Shown in pieces: positions 33,818-44,687 of a stretch of DNA of 64,000 nucleotides. The notes beneath the pieces were generated by a model that saw only the letters and a program-made list of their open reading frames with translations, searched no databases and was not told the origin of the DNA. Positions within the stretch are counted from its first letter, which is position 1; every line of letters starts with the position of its first letter. The translations under genes were made by a program, and so were the position numbers. The DNA is from Xanthoparmelia taractica (taxonomy: Eukaryota; Ascomycota; Lecanoromycetes; Lecanorales; Parmeliaceae), in NCBI GenBank assembly GCA_033085395.1, contig JANQBS010000005.1:124001-188000 (forward strand). The letters run 5' to 3'.

Positions 33818-36352
33818 CTATGCAGTTGCTATTGGACTGTCGCTCGGGTACTCTGACTCGATACCCAGCTGCTCCTGACCTTTGCTCTCCAAGTACTTCT
33901 TCACCTCGTTTTCACGGTTCAAGGTCTTCGATTCCCACTCAAGTGCTGTGCTGGCTTCATATTGTTCCTCTGAGTCTAGAGGCGGTAGTATCTCTTTAGA
34001 GATTGCCTGGTTAGCGGGTGGTTCTGCTGTGTTCGTTTCCAATGCCTTCACCAAGAGATCCCGTCGTAACAACCTTCCCAGACCCTTAGCCGTGTCGGTG
34101 TCCGCTTCAAAGCCGGCGGCCTCCATCCTCTTCACCGTGTCCACCGCCGCGTCTACGCATTGCAAGCTCGAATAACCGCTGATGAGGGTGTTCCAAGTGA
34201 CTTTGTTGCCTTGGATACCGCGCTCGTGCATCATTTCGATAACCTTTTCGGCAGCGCGTCTTTGGCCGTTGCGAAAGTACGCGGCGACTAGAACAGACCA
34301 AGTGTGCACCGTTGGCGCTGAGTATGTGACAGGGCCAGACGTTGCATGGCGTTGAGAGGATAACTCAAGCATGTGTTTAACAACGGTGATGCAGTGTTGA
34401 AGCGTCCTGGATTTCTTTCCAAAAGCAATAATGAATGCATTTGGCACCGCATCGTCTTGAGCGAGAGGGGCGATCAATGGATGGTTCTCTTTCACGTGTT
34501 GATAGTAGAGATTGTAATTGTTTATAAGGCCAAGGGAACCTTGATGTCGGTTGACGTAAGCCAGGATCATCTGAGTGAGGATGTAGTGATCGGGCCAAAG
34601 TCCATAGCGATTTGCGCCGGGTGGAGCTTGTGTCTCGGAACCGCATAGCGAGAGTTCCTGTAGTGGACGGAGGTCGCAATGTTGTTTGTAGAAATCAAGC
34701 ATTGCGCCGAATTGATCTCCAGGAGACATGAGAGATATGGCACTGAGCACATCGCTCAATAGGTGAAGACTTTGAAGTACTTCGCCATTTGTCTGGATCT
34801 CACGAACGACTAACTCGAGACTGGCGAGATCGCCGCCAAGTACTGCGCCCTTCAGCAGTACGCAATATGTAATTGAATTAGGTATAATGGCGTTCTCCTT
34901 CGCCACGCCGTACATTTGCCACGCATTAGCAAAGTCGCCACCCTCGCCTGCATTGAGGAGAATGGCGTTGAACATTGGTGTATTCGGTCTGACCCCCATC
35001 TCCAAGATCTGCGTTAAGATGTTCGAGCGAACAGTATATTCCACCTGCGTATCAAACCGAGCCCGCAAGAGCTTGACACAAGCCATCTGCACCCGATCGG
35101 AAGAAAGGTCATAACCAGTATCAACAACGGTAGCAAGCAATCTCATAGACAGGTTGATTCTCCCCATGTCAACGAACCTATCCAAGAAATGCAGCATTGT
35201 GTCGGCATGTAAGACGGCCTTATTCAAGCCAAGTAGCCAATAAAATGAGAGCACACGTAAATCATCGCTGTTTTGGAGGACAAGATAGACAAGGTGCTGA
35301 GATATTGTATAATGCTGCTCCTGATCCTTAGCGCCCTCTATGAACTTGCGAGTCAAGAGCCAGATCGCGTCAACAGCCATCGGATTTGGATCAGAGACTT
35401 TAAAGAGTAGATGGCGGGCAAGAAAGTTCAAGCAATCCGAAACCACGTATCTAGGAGGTCTATATTTGCGACCCTTAAAAGTGGCAAGAAGCAGCATCAG
35501 GGCCTGATTTTTCCGGTATTTGAGACACCACAGCATCACGTTTCGCCATAGCCTACCGGCATCGTGGTCTTGGAGCCCCATCCGTTTCTTGTTGGTAGAA
35601 TCCTGGCCAAAGCGAAAACCCCCGTACCACCGCACCACTTGATCTGTATCTAGGCTTGTCCATGTTTGCATTTCTTTCGGGATTTCCAATGTTGGAAATT
35701 TGGTGACCCAGTCCCACTCGATTTTCTCGAGCGAGTGTGTCGTTAAATGTTGGCTGCCCCACCCCGTGCCCTTTGGCCAAGGGGCCAACGAAATGTAGTG
35801 CGTCCTTTTGGACTCTTTGTACGGCCCTATCGATCTTGATGGCTTTCCAATCCGGTTCAGATGACGAAACCGATGTCCACCTCCTCTTCGGCCACTGCCT
35901 TTCGAGGAGCGCCGCCATCGACGGCCTGGTTTATCTAGGTGTAGCCTTACACGAGCCTGCAGCCGAGACTGCGCGCGAGTTCTCTTGCTCTGGCGACGTG
36001 GAAGTAGAATGGGAGGTCGCGTAGGGGAACTCGTGCTCCTTCGGCGCTTCCGAAGACGGTAGAGATTGGCCTCTGAATCCGAATTCGAGGCTAGCCTTGC
36101 GTGACTGGCAAAGAAGCATGTTTTCTGTATTCGCTTTGGTTCACTCGGAGACTTTGCAAAACCAAGTTCAGCTTTTAGTGAGGCCACTCTTCGATGTTGA
36201 CTGTATAAGCTCACGCATGCCCGGTCGCGGGTAGTAAGGGCAGCGACTGGTAGGCCCGCCTTGTGTGAAAGTGGAATCCAGGCCTGGCACGGCCAGAGGG
36301 ATGAATACATGAGACGCGAACATCCTGAGGGCAGTGCGTAGCGATTGAGCAT
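33818..36352 (-). CDS. mitochondrial pentatricopeptide-repeat (PPR) protein
   Basis: A single frame gives 844 residues from the ATG at 36352. An in-frame ATG at 36538 would add 62 residues; the shorter start gives a more typical mitochondrial presequence with arginines and serines and few acids. PPR-type helical pairs are clearest in the second half (PNTPMFNAILLNAGEGGDFA; PNSITYCVLLKGAVLGGDLA; VHTWSVLVAAYFRNGQRRAA; NKVTWNTLISGYSSLQCVDA). Such proteins bind specific organellar RNAs for processing or translation. Between about 35725 and 35925 the annotated frame gives an unusually Arg/Gly/Ser-rich, low-hydrophobic stretch. The overlapping frame there reads as natural protein (KDALHFVGPLAKGHGVGQPT), pointing to two compensating frameshifts. 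Confidence 0.85.
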   Translation of the reverse strand: MLNRYALPSGCSRLMYSSLWPCQAWIPLSHKAGLPVAALTTRDRACVSLYSQHRRVASLKAELGFAKSPSEPKRIQKTCFFASHARLASNSDSEANLYRLRKRRRSTSSPTRPPILLPRRQSKRTRAQSRLQARVRLHLDKPGRRWRRSSKGSGRRGGGHRFRHLNRIGKPSRSIGPYKESKRTHYISLAPWPKGTGWGSQHLTTHSLEKIEWDWVTKFPTLEIPKEMQTWTSLDTDQVVRWYGGFRFGQDSTNKKRMGLQDHDAGRLWRNVMLWCLKYRKNQALMLLLATFKGRKYRPPRYVVSDCLNFLARHLLFKVSDPNPMAVDAIWLLTRKFIEGAKDQEQHYTISQHLVYLVLQNSDDLRVLSFYWLLGLNKAVLHADTMLHFLDRFVDMGRINLSMRLLATVVDTGYDLSSDRVQMACVKLLRARFDTQVEYTVRSNILTQILEMGVRPNTPMFNAILLNAGEGGDFANAWQMYGVAKENAIIPNSITYCVLLKGAVLGGDLASLELVVREIQTNGEVLQSLHLLSDVLSAISLMSPGDQFGAMLDFYKQHCDLRPLQELSLCGSETQAPPGANRYGLWPDHYILTQMILAYVNRHQGSLGLINNYNLYYQHVKENHPLIAPLAQDDAVPNAFIIAFGKKSRTLQHCITVVKHMLELSSQRHATSGPVTYSAPTVHTWSVLVAAYFRNGQRRAAEKVIEMMHERGIQGNKVTWNTLISGYSSLQCVDAAVDTVKRMEAAGFEADTDTAKGLGRLLRRDLLVKALETNTAEPPANQAISKEILPPLDSEEQYEASTALEWESKTLNRENEVKKYLESKGQEQLGIESEYPSDSPIATA

Positions 36353-36842
36353 GGAAGGATTTCCCTTCAAGGGTCCATTGCTGGTATATGTGATGGTTCT
36401 CCGAATCACCCACTTTCGAGGTTCACAATAGCAGGAACCATGTACATTTTTCCATGTGTTTTGACTGGAAGTAAACTGCACAAAGGGTATCGAAGTCCAA
36501 TAGAAAATATAAAAATCGCTTAGTAATCCACGCTTCATTACTATAGGTAGTCATCATTGGTCAGTATATGAATCCAAGATTTTGCGATATTCCTCTAGTT
36601 ATGAGCTGGTTCAAGGGAGATCCAGATGGTACTACTGAATTGATATCTGTCTATCTCTCACTACAAAGCATCCCGACGCATGCAACAGTGATCGTAATGC
36701 CAATGGCGCTTTTCCGAAACCTACCCCGCAAATTCCTCGTCCAGGTGCTCCGATCGCAATGCACGCAACGGTAGTCCAACCAAATGAGAGTCCCTCCTGC
36801 CTGTCCCTGACTCCAAGGCATCATTGGCAATTTCGAACAGTA
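36353..36842. other. intergenic region, promoter of PPR gene and 3' flank of R3H gene
   Basis: Both neighbours are on the minus strand. This gap holds the R3H-SUZ gene's 3' end and the PPR promoter. If the longer PPR start at 36538 were used, the gap would shrink to about 300 bp. Confidence 0.5.
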
Positions 36843-39379
36843 CTAGGTAGCCTGCGTACCAACACCGGGCATCGAATAAACACCATTCTGGAAACTTGGC
36901 ATTGGTTGTCCTGCATTCTGAGCATCCACGTTGAAATGGTTGTTCATAGGTAGAGAGTGCTGAGTCCCAAGCATACTTGGCACTTCTGGAGGTGGTGGCT
37001 TTGGAGGCAAGTGGGATGGGGTACCCCATTTCGAAAGCGAGCTCTGTACTGGCGATTGTGGTGCATTCGACTGGGTTGAGCTTTTGCGTATGCCGTAGAC
37101 TTTAGGCTCTGCACTGAAGCTGTAGGGCGCAGATACAGGCATCGAAGGCCCTTGGTGGTAGGGTGACGATGGATGAATATATGGCGAGCATTGGTTTCCG
37201 TTCGGATTCCGCGTTGGAAGACTGGAATTGCTCCCAAGCTGAGCAGTCTGCGGTGGAACAGAGCCTCCATTGGGCACAAAAGCTCGAGTTTGCGGATTGA
37301 AAGCTTGGCTTTTATAGCTACCCGGTAATGGATGCTGCGCTCTTGCACCTTGCATACCAGGCTGCAGTGGTAACTGCCCATACTGGTAAGGTACCGATGT
37401 TACGCCTACCATTGGATTCGGACTTTGCATTGGTGAAGGGTAGAAATGCTGCTGATCTCTTTGTTGCTGGTAAGAATATGAATAGGCATTCTGTGACCAC
37501 TGTTGATCGGCTACCTGCGACGGCGGTCGAGGGAATTGATTGTGGTTACTCACTGCAGGCGAAGACATTACTGGAGACGATTGACCCATAGGAATGCCTT
37601 GCTGCATCGAAGGAAAGTAGTGAGATGGAATCTGTTGGTTGTAGCTCACTGCATGAGCGTTTGCCGTTTGCACATCGTATCCATTTAGCGCCGGGTTCTG
37701 TATCGTCATAGCTGAAAACCCTTGTGGGGTTGACATCGGATTGTACCCCTGTTGATAGCCTTGCTGCAACATGGCTGTGCCTACCGCCCCGGGTTGGCTT
37801 AACATGTTCCCTTGCTGCATAGGGTAAGGACTGTAATAGGTGGATGAAGCTGTAGTCTGATCGTAGCTGGTGGCAGGATACTGCATGGAAGGATAATAAG
37901 CGTTAAATTGGGAACGCGCTTCAAACCCGTCGTCGTTGAATTTGTGTTTTCTCTTCTTTTTTTCATTGCTGGAGCTAGTGCGTGAAACCTCGTTGACGGC
38001 TTCGCTGCTATCAACGTTCTCACTCTTTGGTCCAAATATTCGCTCCCGTGTTTCGTTATATTTGGCTTCCCTTTCTTCCCGAGTCATTGCTGATTTATCT
38101 TTGGCAACGTTCGAGTCAGTTGGGGATGCTACGCCAGTACCTCGTTGGCTCTCGTCGCCAGTCTCAGAACCAGCTTTAGAAGGGACCATCGAGCCATCTG
38201 CGGTATTGGTTCCAGATTCAACGCTTTGGCCATCCTTGCCTAAACCTGCGCGGCGCATGATTGTCATGGTCGGTTGCGACGAGGATTGGACATCCGAGGG
38301 AAGCGGAGGTTTTGGTGCGAGGGCACTTAACGGAGGTGGGCTTGAAAATGTAAGCCGGTGATCCATTAGTTGGCAGAGAGAATGCTTACATTCGACAATA
38401 AGGCGTTCTATACAATCGCACAGAGCTTACAGCATTGTCAACGAAATGTGTCAATGCATAATAGTCTGCCAGCTTGTGCGCTAGTAGACGACAAAAAGAA
38501 TTACAAGGAGGCAAATCGATCATCGGTTCTCTGAGATGGAATTAGCTTGTTACTTGGTCCTAGTATTCGTGGCCAAGCTTACTGGGAATCCTTGACAAAA
38601 GTGATTACCTCCTGCTCGAGGCGTAGAAGAAACATTCGATCTTTGGGAGATTCCAGGGCCTCAAACAATTTCTCATCGGGTTCCTGATACTTGTAATCGA
38701 TTGTAGGTCCGTCGGGAACAACGCCATCAGGATGAGGCAAGCTAGCTGGTGCTGGCAATGCTGATGTAAGGGGAGACCGCGACATCTGCGGCCCTTCCTC
38801 CTCAATCCCCGCGATGATTCTTCGACCGAGAGTGGGCATCCGGTGAGAGCCCGAGCCGATGCTCTCAGTGATTTCATAGTATTGTTCTCGAAATGGTCTG
38901 CTCCCAGCTTCCGAACCAACTCGGGAATTCTGCGCACCAGACGCAGGTCCGGAACCAAAATCCTCATCCTCGGCAGCTTTGACACTGGCGCTGTCATCCG
39001 GCCGTAGCGACTCCTTTTCGTCTAGCGCGAATGTTGTGCCAGAGGTTGTACTTTTGCCGTCTAGACTTGCGGGTTTGGTGGACGACGACGAGATCTGAGT
39101 CTGATCATCATCACATCGAAGTTCTGCACGGCTGATGTTACTCTTCTGCTGATCATTCAAATTGTTTAAGGCCAATGAGGGTTCCTTGACGGTAAGCCGT
39201 GACATCGAACCCTGAAGGTCTCGGTGTGGTTGAGGCGCCATAGGGCTTCCGACTTTTGAAGCCTGGCTTGAACGGGTTGGGGACGATACTTTCGACGGCC
39301 TTTCGTTTTCTCGGCCTGCTATTAGTGGTCCATGATGGACAGGAGGAGCCATGGCTGCAATCTGTGAGGTGAAGGTCAA
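36843..39379 (-). CDS. R3H and SUZ domain RNA-binding protein
   Basis: Three exons (39379-38583, 38530-38390, 38340-36843) give 811 residues. The first 230 are disordered. The R3H domain starts near RLEQEVITFVKDSQ and continues through PPCNSFCRLLAHKLADYYAL and VRLYRTPYCRIP; both introns fall inside it, and their removal restores the R3H signature. About 90 residues later the SUZ motif appears (REEREAKYNETRERIFG), followed by a basic KKKRKHK and a long Gln/Pro/Tyr/Ser-rich tail. R3H plus SUZ proteins bind single-stranded nucleic acid and are found in mRNP granules; the tail would favour condensation (inference). A start at 39352 (MAPPVHHG) is equally possible. Confidence 0.92.
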
Positions 39380-40282
39380 TCGGCGATTCTGGCAGATTTG
39401 GGGGCCCGCAATGAAGGGTCATAAGGAGGGTCACAAACGCTTGCAAATGATGGTTTCGACACACTTGTTTTGGTAATGTGTGTTGCCATGTCGGACACGA
39501 ATGGTAACGAAGGATGCAGAGCCAGAAACCGTCCTTTCGCCGAAACCAATTAAAGGAGTGTAGAAGTTGGATTTTCTAGCATGCAAGATGTCAAGGAGAA
39601 GGTGGCATGTCAAAAGGGTCGAAGGATATCGAAAAGTGTTCCTTTGGCATTATGAAAGCCCGCCATGTAGTCCGACCGAGCGTCTCAAGATAGTACGCCC
39701 TCGATGCTGTGCTATCTGCCTCGTGGGAACACACAAAACAGATGGCCAGTCGGGAGGTACAGCCACCCCAAGGCTCTCGCCCCACTATCTGAGTGAATGC
39801 CGCGTGCTGACCAAGTCGTCGAACCAACTGGTGTGCAAGCAGTCGTCCAAAGGATCCGGAGGAGCTGGTTTATCGAAATCGTCAGCAATGAGCTGGATGA
39901 TGTAGCAAGAGAGAATAGAGTCGTAGGAGGCTTAGTGCTTTCAGTAGTGGGGATGTCATTTTCTCACTTAGCGTGCCAAGAAAAAAAGCCTTGGCACAAT
40001 TCACCTGCCTTAGATGCCTTATAATCTCGATAGGTCAAGTACATCAGGCCTGTGTCTTTCTGCTCACAATGTTACAAAGCACGCACAATTGTGTCTTTTC
40101 CTGACCATTCCAGTAGTCTACTTGTCTACTATAAATTCTGAATTCCATGTCACCAGACACAGACCTTTAATATCGTTGCATCTTACAGGTATCAATTCGC
40201 AGCCTGACTCACATCCAGCACTTTCAATACTTGCGCTCTTGAAAAATCAGGCGCCGACACTCGATCCTTCAACGCCAGCTCA
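39380..40282. promoter_or_regulatory. divergent promoter, R3H-SUZ / zinc-knuckle gene
   Basis: About 900 bp between two genes transcribed apart. A 112-codon plus-strand frame (39567-39905) and a 78-codon minus-strand frame overlap each other here. Neither has a recognisable motif and both are judged chance. Confidence 0.5.
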
Positions 40283-41488
40283 ATGAACCGCTTACGCGGG
40301 CCAACCTTCGCTGCATCTTCCAAAGCCACAGCAGAGACGCTTTGTCAGAAATGTCTCAAAAAAGATAAGTTCCTTCATCGCACACCTGTCCTATGATTCT
40401 GACTGTCAAGCACGGCACTACAGCTATGAGTGCAAAGCACCAGCCCAGGAAAGACCCTATACTTCGAGGCCTTCAAGGACCCAGCAACTCGCAAACCCGA
40501 AGCTTGTACCAAGATTGACCAGCGACACTCCCAACGATTTATTGCGGAAGTAAGTATCGCTTTGACAAGGAGGCCAGCTACACGGCTGATTGAGTATAGG
40601 AAGGGCGTTGCTGATGAGGTTCTTGCGAAAAAGGAAGAAGAACGGGGTCGCAAGCGTAAAGCAGACGCTGATGAACGTATGAACGGTTCAAGAAAGCGTT
40701 CGAGATCCACCTCGATTGACTCATCAAACTCCGTATCAACTATATCCACCAACATCTCCCGCTCCTCGTCCCCCAGACTTGCAGGCTTACGCCATACCGG
40801 TCAGAGCCAAGTGTTCTCCAATCTCGAGGTCGGCCGTAAGCGGAGACGCAGTCGCAGTTCTTCTGTGTCCTACACCTCAGACTCATCATACGGCAGGCGA
40901 AGGCAAGGCCGTTCCCGAGGGATAGGCAGCGATGGATATGGTAGGAACGAGCCGAGCGAACGCCTTTCTCGTCGACCCCTGGGCCCTGAACGTAGGCAAA
41001 GAGAGCACACAAGGTCCAGGTCCATGTCTCACGATTCACATTCGTCGATGGACAAAAGGCGGAAGAAGTCCCCACACAGCGAAGCTCGGCGTAAAAGGCG
41101 TCGACATTCATCGAGAAGTCCTGTGGACCGGGGAAGAGACAGGGGTTTCAAGAGCAACAGAGGCAGTCGGCGGACAAGGAGCCCAAGCGAGAGTAGGGAT
41201 AGAAGCGAAGTCATCAGGAACAGGAAGTCCATGACGCCTGGCCTCTCTGCGAGACAGAATATGGGACGGGACAGTTATTCCCAATGGCCAGACCATCATC
41301 CTAACCTCGATCGTCGCCAGAGCTATTCGAACGACAATGATCGATATGGAAGCAGCGCTCGAGACCGAAACGAGGACATCAGGGGAAGGCGGCCACCACC
41401 AAATTTCCTTCCTCAGAGGAAGGAAAGGAGCTTGAGTCCCTTCAGCAAACGATTAAAAATAACTCAAGCCATGAATATGGGAAATTGA
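40283..41488 (+). CDS. zinc-knuckle protein of the ZCCHC10 type with RS-like tail
   Basis: Three exons (40283-40364, 40411-40549, 40600-41488) give 369 residues. The knuckle reads LCQKCLKK, then RHYSYECKAP (CxxC-x-H-xxxx-C), followed by SRPSRTQQL and KLVPRLTSDTPNDLL, the pattern I know from ZCCHC10-like proteins. The rest is a long basic, Ser/Arg-rich region like those of splicing-associated proteins. Intron 2 is a normal GTAAGT-TAG intron. Intron 1 (40365-40410) only keeps the frame if it begins ATAAGT rather than GTAAGT, that is, with A at the +1 position. The exon lengths then total exactly 370 codons. The role in mRNA processing is inferred from composition. Confidence 0.8.
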
Positions 41489-41767
41489 TGTTTAGCGACG
41501 GCGCTCACACATCCCACGGCGGATATGGATATCGGAGTATTACCGTTGGAATAGACTTTCATCGCAGATACGACCAGTATTCCGTAGCAAAAGACCATGG
41601 TCAATCCAGCTCACGTGCTTTTGACTGAACGCAAGTGCCGTGCATCCAACGAAACTCCAGGCTCAAGTGCAGCACAAGTCATGAGTGAGTCCGTCCACTA
41701 ACCATCGTTGTACCCATAGCCACCCTCCCAAGTTGCGGACAAATCTTCAAATATTTCCAAAGCCATT
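41489..41767. other. short convergent gap, zinc-knuckle gene and CWF18
   Basis: This is a 279-bp gap between two converging stop codons. No further feature is visible. Confidence 0.5.
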
Positions 41768-42406
41768 CTAAGCAAGCTCAGCATCCTCTTCCCTCTCCCT
41801 CCTCTCCTCCTCCGCTTCTTCCTTCTCCCTTAGATGTACACCCTCGACGAGCTCCGAGCCTCCCATCCCCACGCTCTCCCCATCCTGCCCCTTCCCCACA
41901 CCCCCATTCCTCGTCTCCACCTCCTTCCTCTTCTGGCCCTCCACCCTCTCCCTCACCAACCTCGCAATCGCATTCTCCGTCCTCGCATTCAACACCTCCA
42001 TCTTCCTCGCCACATCGCGTTTCAAATCCCAATTTGGCTTCTTGGGCTGCAGCGTGAAAAGATCAATCGGCTTCTCCTCTTTGCGTTCCCTCTCCTCCTT
42101 CTCCTTCGTCTCCAACGCTATCGCCGCAGCACGGTCCTCTAATGTTTCTTGTTCGGCATTGGGCGCAGACTCGAAGCCCAGTTTTGGACCCCGGGTTTCG
42201 GCATCGTAGTTGCGGCCGGAGAGGTACTGGGACGTGGGATCTGGAGCGGGTGGAGGGGTTGCGTCGGTGGGTATTGAGGGGGTGAGATCCGAGGCATCTG
42301 GGTCTTCGGCGTCGGTGGGGTGTTGTTTGCGTTTTAGGGATTTCAGCTTTGCGAGGCGCGCTTTGCGCTCTGTGGCTGCTGCGTCGAGGGATCCGTGGGA
42401 GGCCAT
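41768..42406 (-). CDS. CWF18: spliceosome component CWF18 (CCDC12 homologue)
   Basis: A single exon gives 212 residues. After a variable N-terminus with basic helices (ERKARLAKLKSLKRKQ) comes YLSGRNYDAETRGPKLGFE and, later, the family core (IDLFTLQPKKPNWDLKRDVA, then NARTENAIARLVRERVE). Cwf18/CCDC12 proteins belong to the activated spliceosome (NTC-associated set). The C-terminal 60 residues are charged and glycine-rich, followed by an acidic coiled region, a little longer than in animals. It is divergent from the MIC12 gene with 274 bp between the ATGs. Recognition rests on the WDLKRDVA-type core. Confidence 0.88.
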   Translation of the reverse strand: MASHGSLDAAATERKARLAKLKSLKRKQHPTDAEDPDASDLTPSIPTDATPPPAPDPTSQYLSGRNYDAETRGPKLGFESAPNAEQETLEDRAAAIALETKEKEERERKEEKPIDLFTLQPKKPNWDLKRDVARKMEVLNARTENAIARLVRERVEGQKRKEVETRNGGVGKGQDGESVGMGGSELVEGVHLREKEEAEEERREREEDAELA

Positions 42407-42680
42407 GGTCGCGGATGAGGAGTGCTGGGAGGTGGAATGAGCACTTGTGGCTTTGACTGATGGAGCAATAGACTAAGCTGAGAGAAATACTAGTAGAAAT
42501 GTTACTACCTACCTTGGTAGTTTGAGTCTACCATATGAGGTTTCTGTCGTCCAGGCCAAGCGCGGAATTTATTCCGAGGTCCCAAATCTTCAAAGACCGT
42601 AACAACCACACGCGTATGATCTCCGAAACCGGTTCGCTACGAGAAGCCCCATTTAAAAATCTGCATTGTTTGTCCAAAAG
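42407..42680. promoter_or_regulatory. compact bidirectional promoter, CWF18 / MIC12
   Basis: Only 274 bp lie between two start codons facing away from each other, so both genes must use this segment. It contains CTACCTACCTTGGTAG near 42506-42521, a partly palindromic sequence that could be a regulator site. No identified factor is implied. Confidence 0.55.
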
Positions 42681-43061
42681 ATGGGTTTCATCACCAACTT
42701 CTTCTCCGGCTTCACCCTCACATCCACCACGCTCTACCTCTCCCTCCTCTACCACCAACGCGCCCGCGCCCATCAAGCCGCCCTCCTACACCAGCAATCA
42801 CTCCTCCTCAACTCGCTCAGTGACCCTGAACTCGCGAGCGAACTCGCAACGATAGCGGATGCCAACTACAGTGGGGGTCTGAGAGAAGGCTTCAAGCCGT
42901 ATAGGCTAGAGAAAGCGCCCTGGACGGAACGGTGGAAGGATAGATGGAATAGGGAGCTCGAAGGGGCTGTGCGATATGTGCAGGGGATCAGGTTGGGGAC
43001 TGTCAGGGAGGGATTAGAAGGAAGAGCGAGAGAGTGGAAGGAGGGGGAGAGAAGGCTTTGA
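42681..43061 (+). CDS. MIC12: MICOS complex subunit MIC12
   Basis: A single exon gives 126 residues. The N-terminus is one membrane helix (MGFITNFFSGFTLTSTTLYL) followed by HxxxRxHQAALLHQQSLLLNSL, the pattern of fungal Mic12 (Aim5). The C-terminal half has the WxERWKDRWNRELEGAVRYV segment typical of the family. Mic12 is a small inner-membrane protein that links the MIC60 and MIC10 parts of the complex holding crista junctions. The start at 42681 places the helix at the N-terminus as expected. The protein ends in a charged helix. Confidence 0.88.
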   Translation: MGFITNFFSGFTLTSTTLYLSLLYHQRARAHQAALLHQQSLLLNSLSDPELASELATIADANYSGGLREGFKPYRLEKAPWTERWKDRWNRELEGAVRYVQGIRLGTVREGLEGRAREWKEGERRL

Positions 43062-44687
43062 GTGGGCTTGGGGAGATTTCATGAAGGACTACATGAAAAT
43101 TCCAATGCACCGGCTACCGCTAAGTGGCTGCCTAGGGTTGCTTCTTGGTTCAAAAACCCAGTGAATTTGAATCGTCCAGTAAGCTCCTGGGACATTGGTG
43201 CTTCAAAGGCCAAAACAGCGGAATATGGCAACAATGAGGGATCCAAGAACCCGATGTTCATATGGCTATATTTCCACTCGTGGTGTTTCGACGTATGACT
43301 GCTACACATGGACGTTCTTCAAAGGATTATCGTCTAGGACTGATAAGCTGCCAATTCTGATGGCTCCCTTCCGAATACAAACTTTACTTAGAGTGAACAT
43401 ATTCATTCTCAAGAATATGAAAGTCCAGGCTTGTATACACCTCAAACCGCGCTAGAAGAGCTCGTTGTCATGTGATATCACGCCGTCTTGGCAATCTATA
43501 TCCCGAACGTACTTTCCCCGTTCGTAAATACGTATTCGCTTTCTAACGCCCGTCTTATTTTCCGGTATAATATATTAGTAGGCCGTTAGAGCTACGGATG
43601 CAGCGTATGCGGTAATAATCACGCTCACGCCGGATACACGTGTAGAATAGATACCCAGCCTGGGAGAGAGATCTTGGGGAATTTGTAATCGATGCGGCTG
43701 AAAGATGCACCGACGGACTTACACTAGGGTTTGAGCGGCTGAAAGAGAGATGGAGCTAATATTGAGCTTATGATTCTTCTCGAGGATGAGGAAGGGACTA
43801 GCGAATCTTTAGGCTTTCGCTTTGGGGGAGAGTTTGAAAGCTACTGTAGTGCTTAGTCAGTGGTGTTGATAGCATAGTGATGGATGAGGGCGTTCTTGGA
43901 TCTACCTTTTCATGTGTCAGATTCAGAATACCTAAGATGGTATGGATACTTTAGTTGAGTTGGGTTGTACCAAAGTCTGACAGCCTGCAAATTCAAAGTC
44001 GGAGGGCGACTCCTTCAATCCTCAGTCCATGGACGATGGTGGACTTTCGGGACCAGAATCAAAGTCCGATTGCTGACTGTACAGATATGCACCCCGAAGT
44101 GCGAAACGCGAGATTTGAAACCATGTGTATCAATAATGTATGTTGCCTAAATCACTTTGTTCCCACGGTGCCCGAGCTAATGAAGACTAGAAGATCCTAC
44201 TCCTTCGAATACAACAGTAGCCTCCAATAGAAACGGCTTTGTGACAGAAAGTATACCACTGCGTCCCCTCTACGGTCCAAAGTCTGGTTCACAAGTCACG
44301 TTATTGGTGAGATAGTAGCCGTGCTGATGTGGAGACTCTCTACCTTTCCTGTGCTGACATTCAACACCCGGCTGAGTACCGCTAGAATAGTACTATTCAA
44401 TACCTAATGTCCGTAAGGGTCATCGTACTTTCCCCTTTTTCCACATCTCTACTGTTCAATCAAGGTTAACGCTCCACCACTATGATCCTCGTTTAGCATA
44501 AAGGCTATGCGCGCCCTGCACCGTCTCTTACCGATTGTTCCTTTGTTCTTTTACCTGGGCCTGCGCTTTCTCAGTTAATCTTGTTTGAGCTTGAACCCGC
44601 CGCCGCTTTCAGATCATCGATCCTCTGAAAACTGCTGCATCGTAACACTCGTGATCTGTTCTAGGTCTTGCATAATCGAGGAGAAAC
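43062..44687. other. long intergenic region, MIC12 to MFS gene
   Basis: About 1.6 kb without a supported gene. Several short plus-strand frames (43062-43455, 43955-44230) lack motifs. The segment 43480-43650 is irregular, with AT-rich and CG-containing patches, and could be an eroded repeat; I found no terminal repeats. The last 250 bp are the promoter and pyrimidine-rich leader of the transporter. Confidence 0.45.

Noticed and set aside
43480..43650. possible RIP-mutated transposon remnant
   Set aside because: The patch is irregular in composition but I found no terminal repeats, coding remnant or target duplication.
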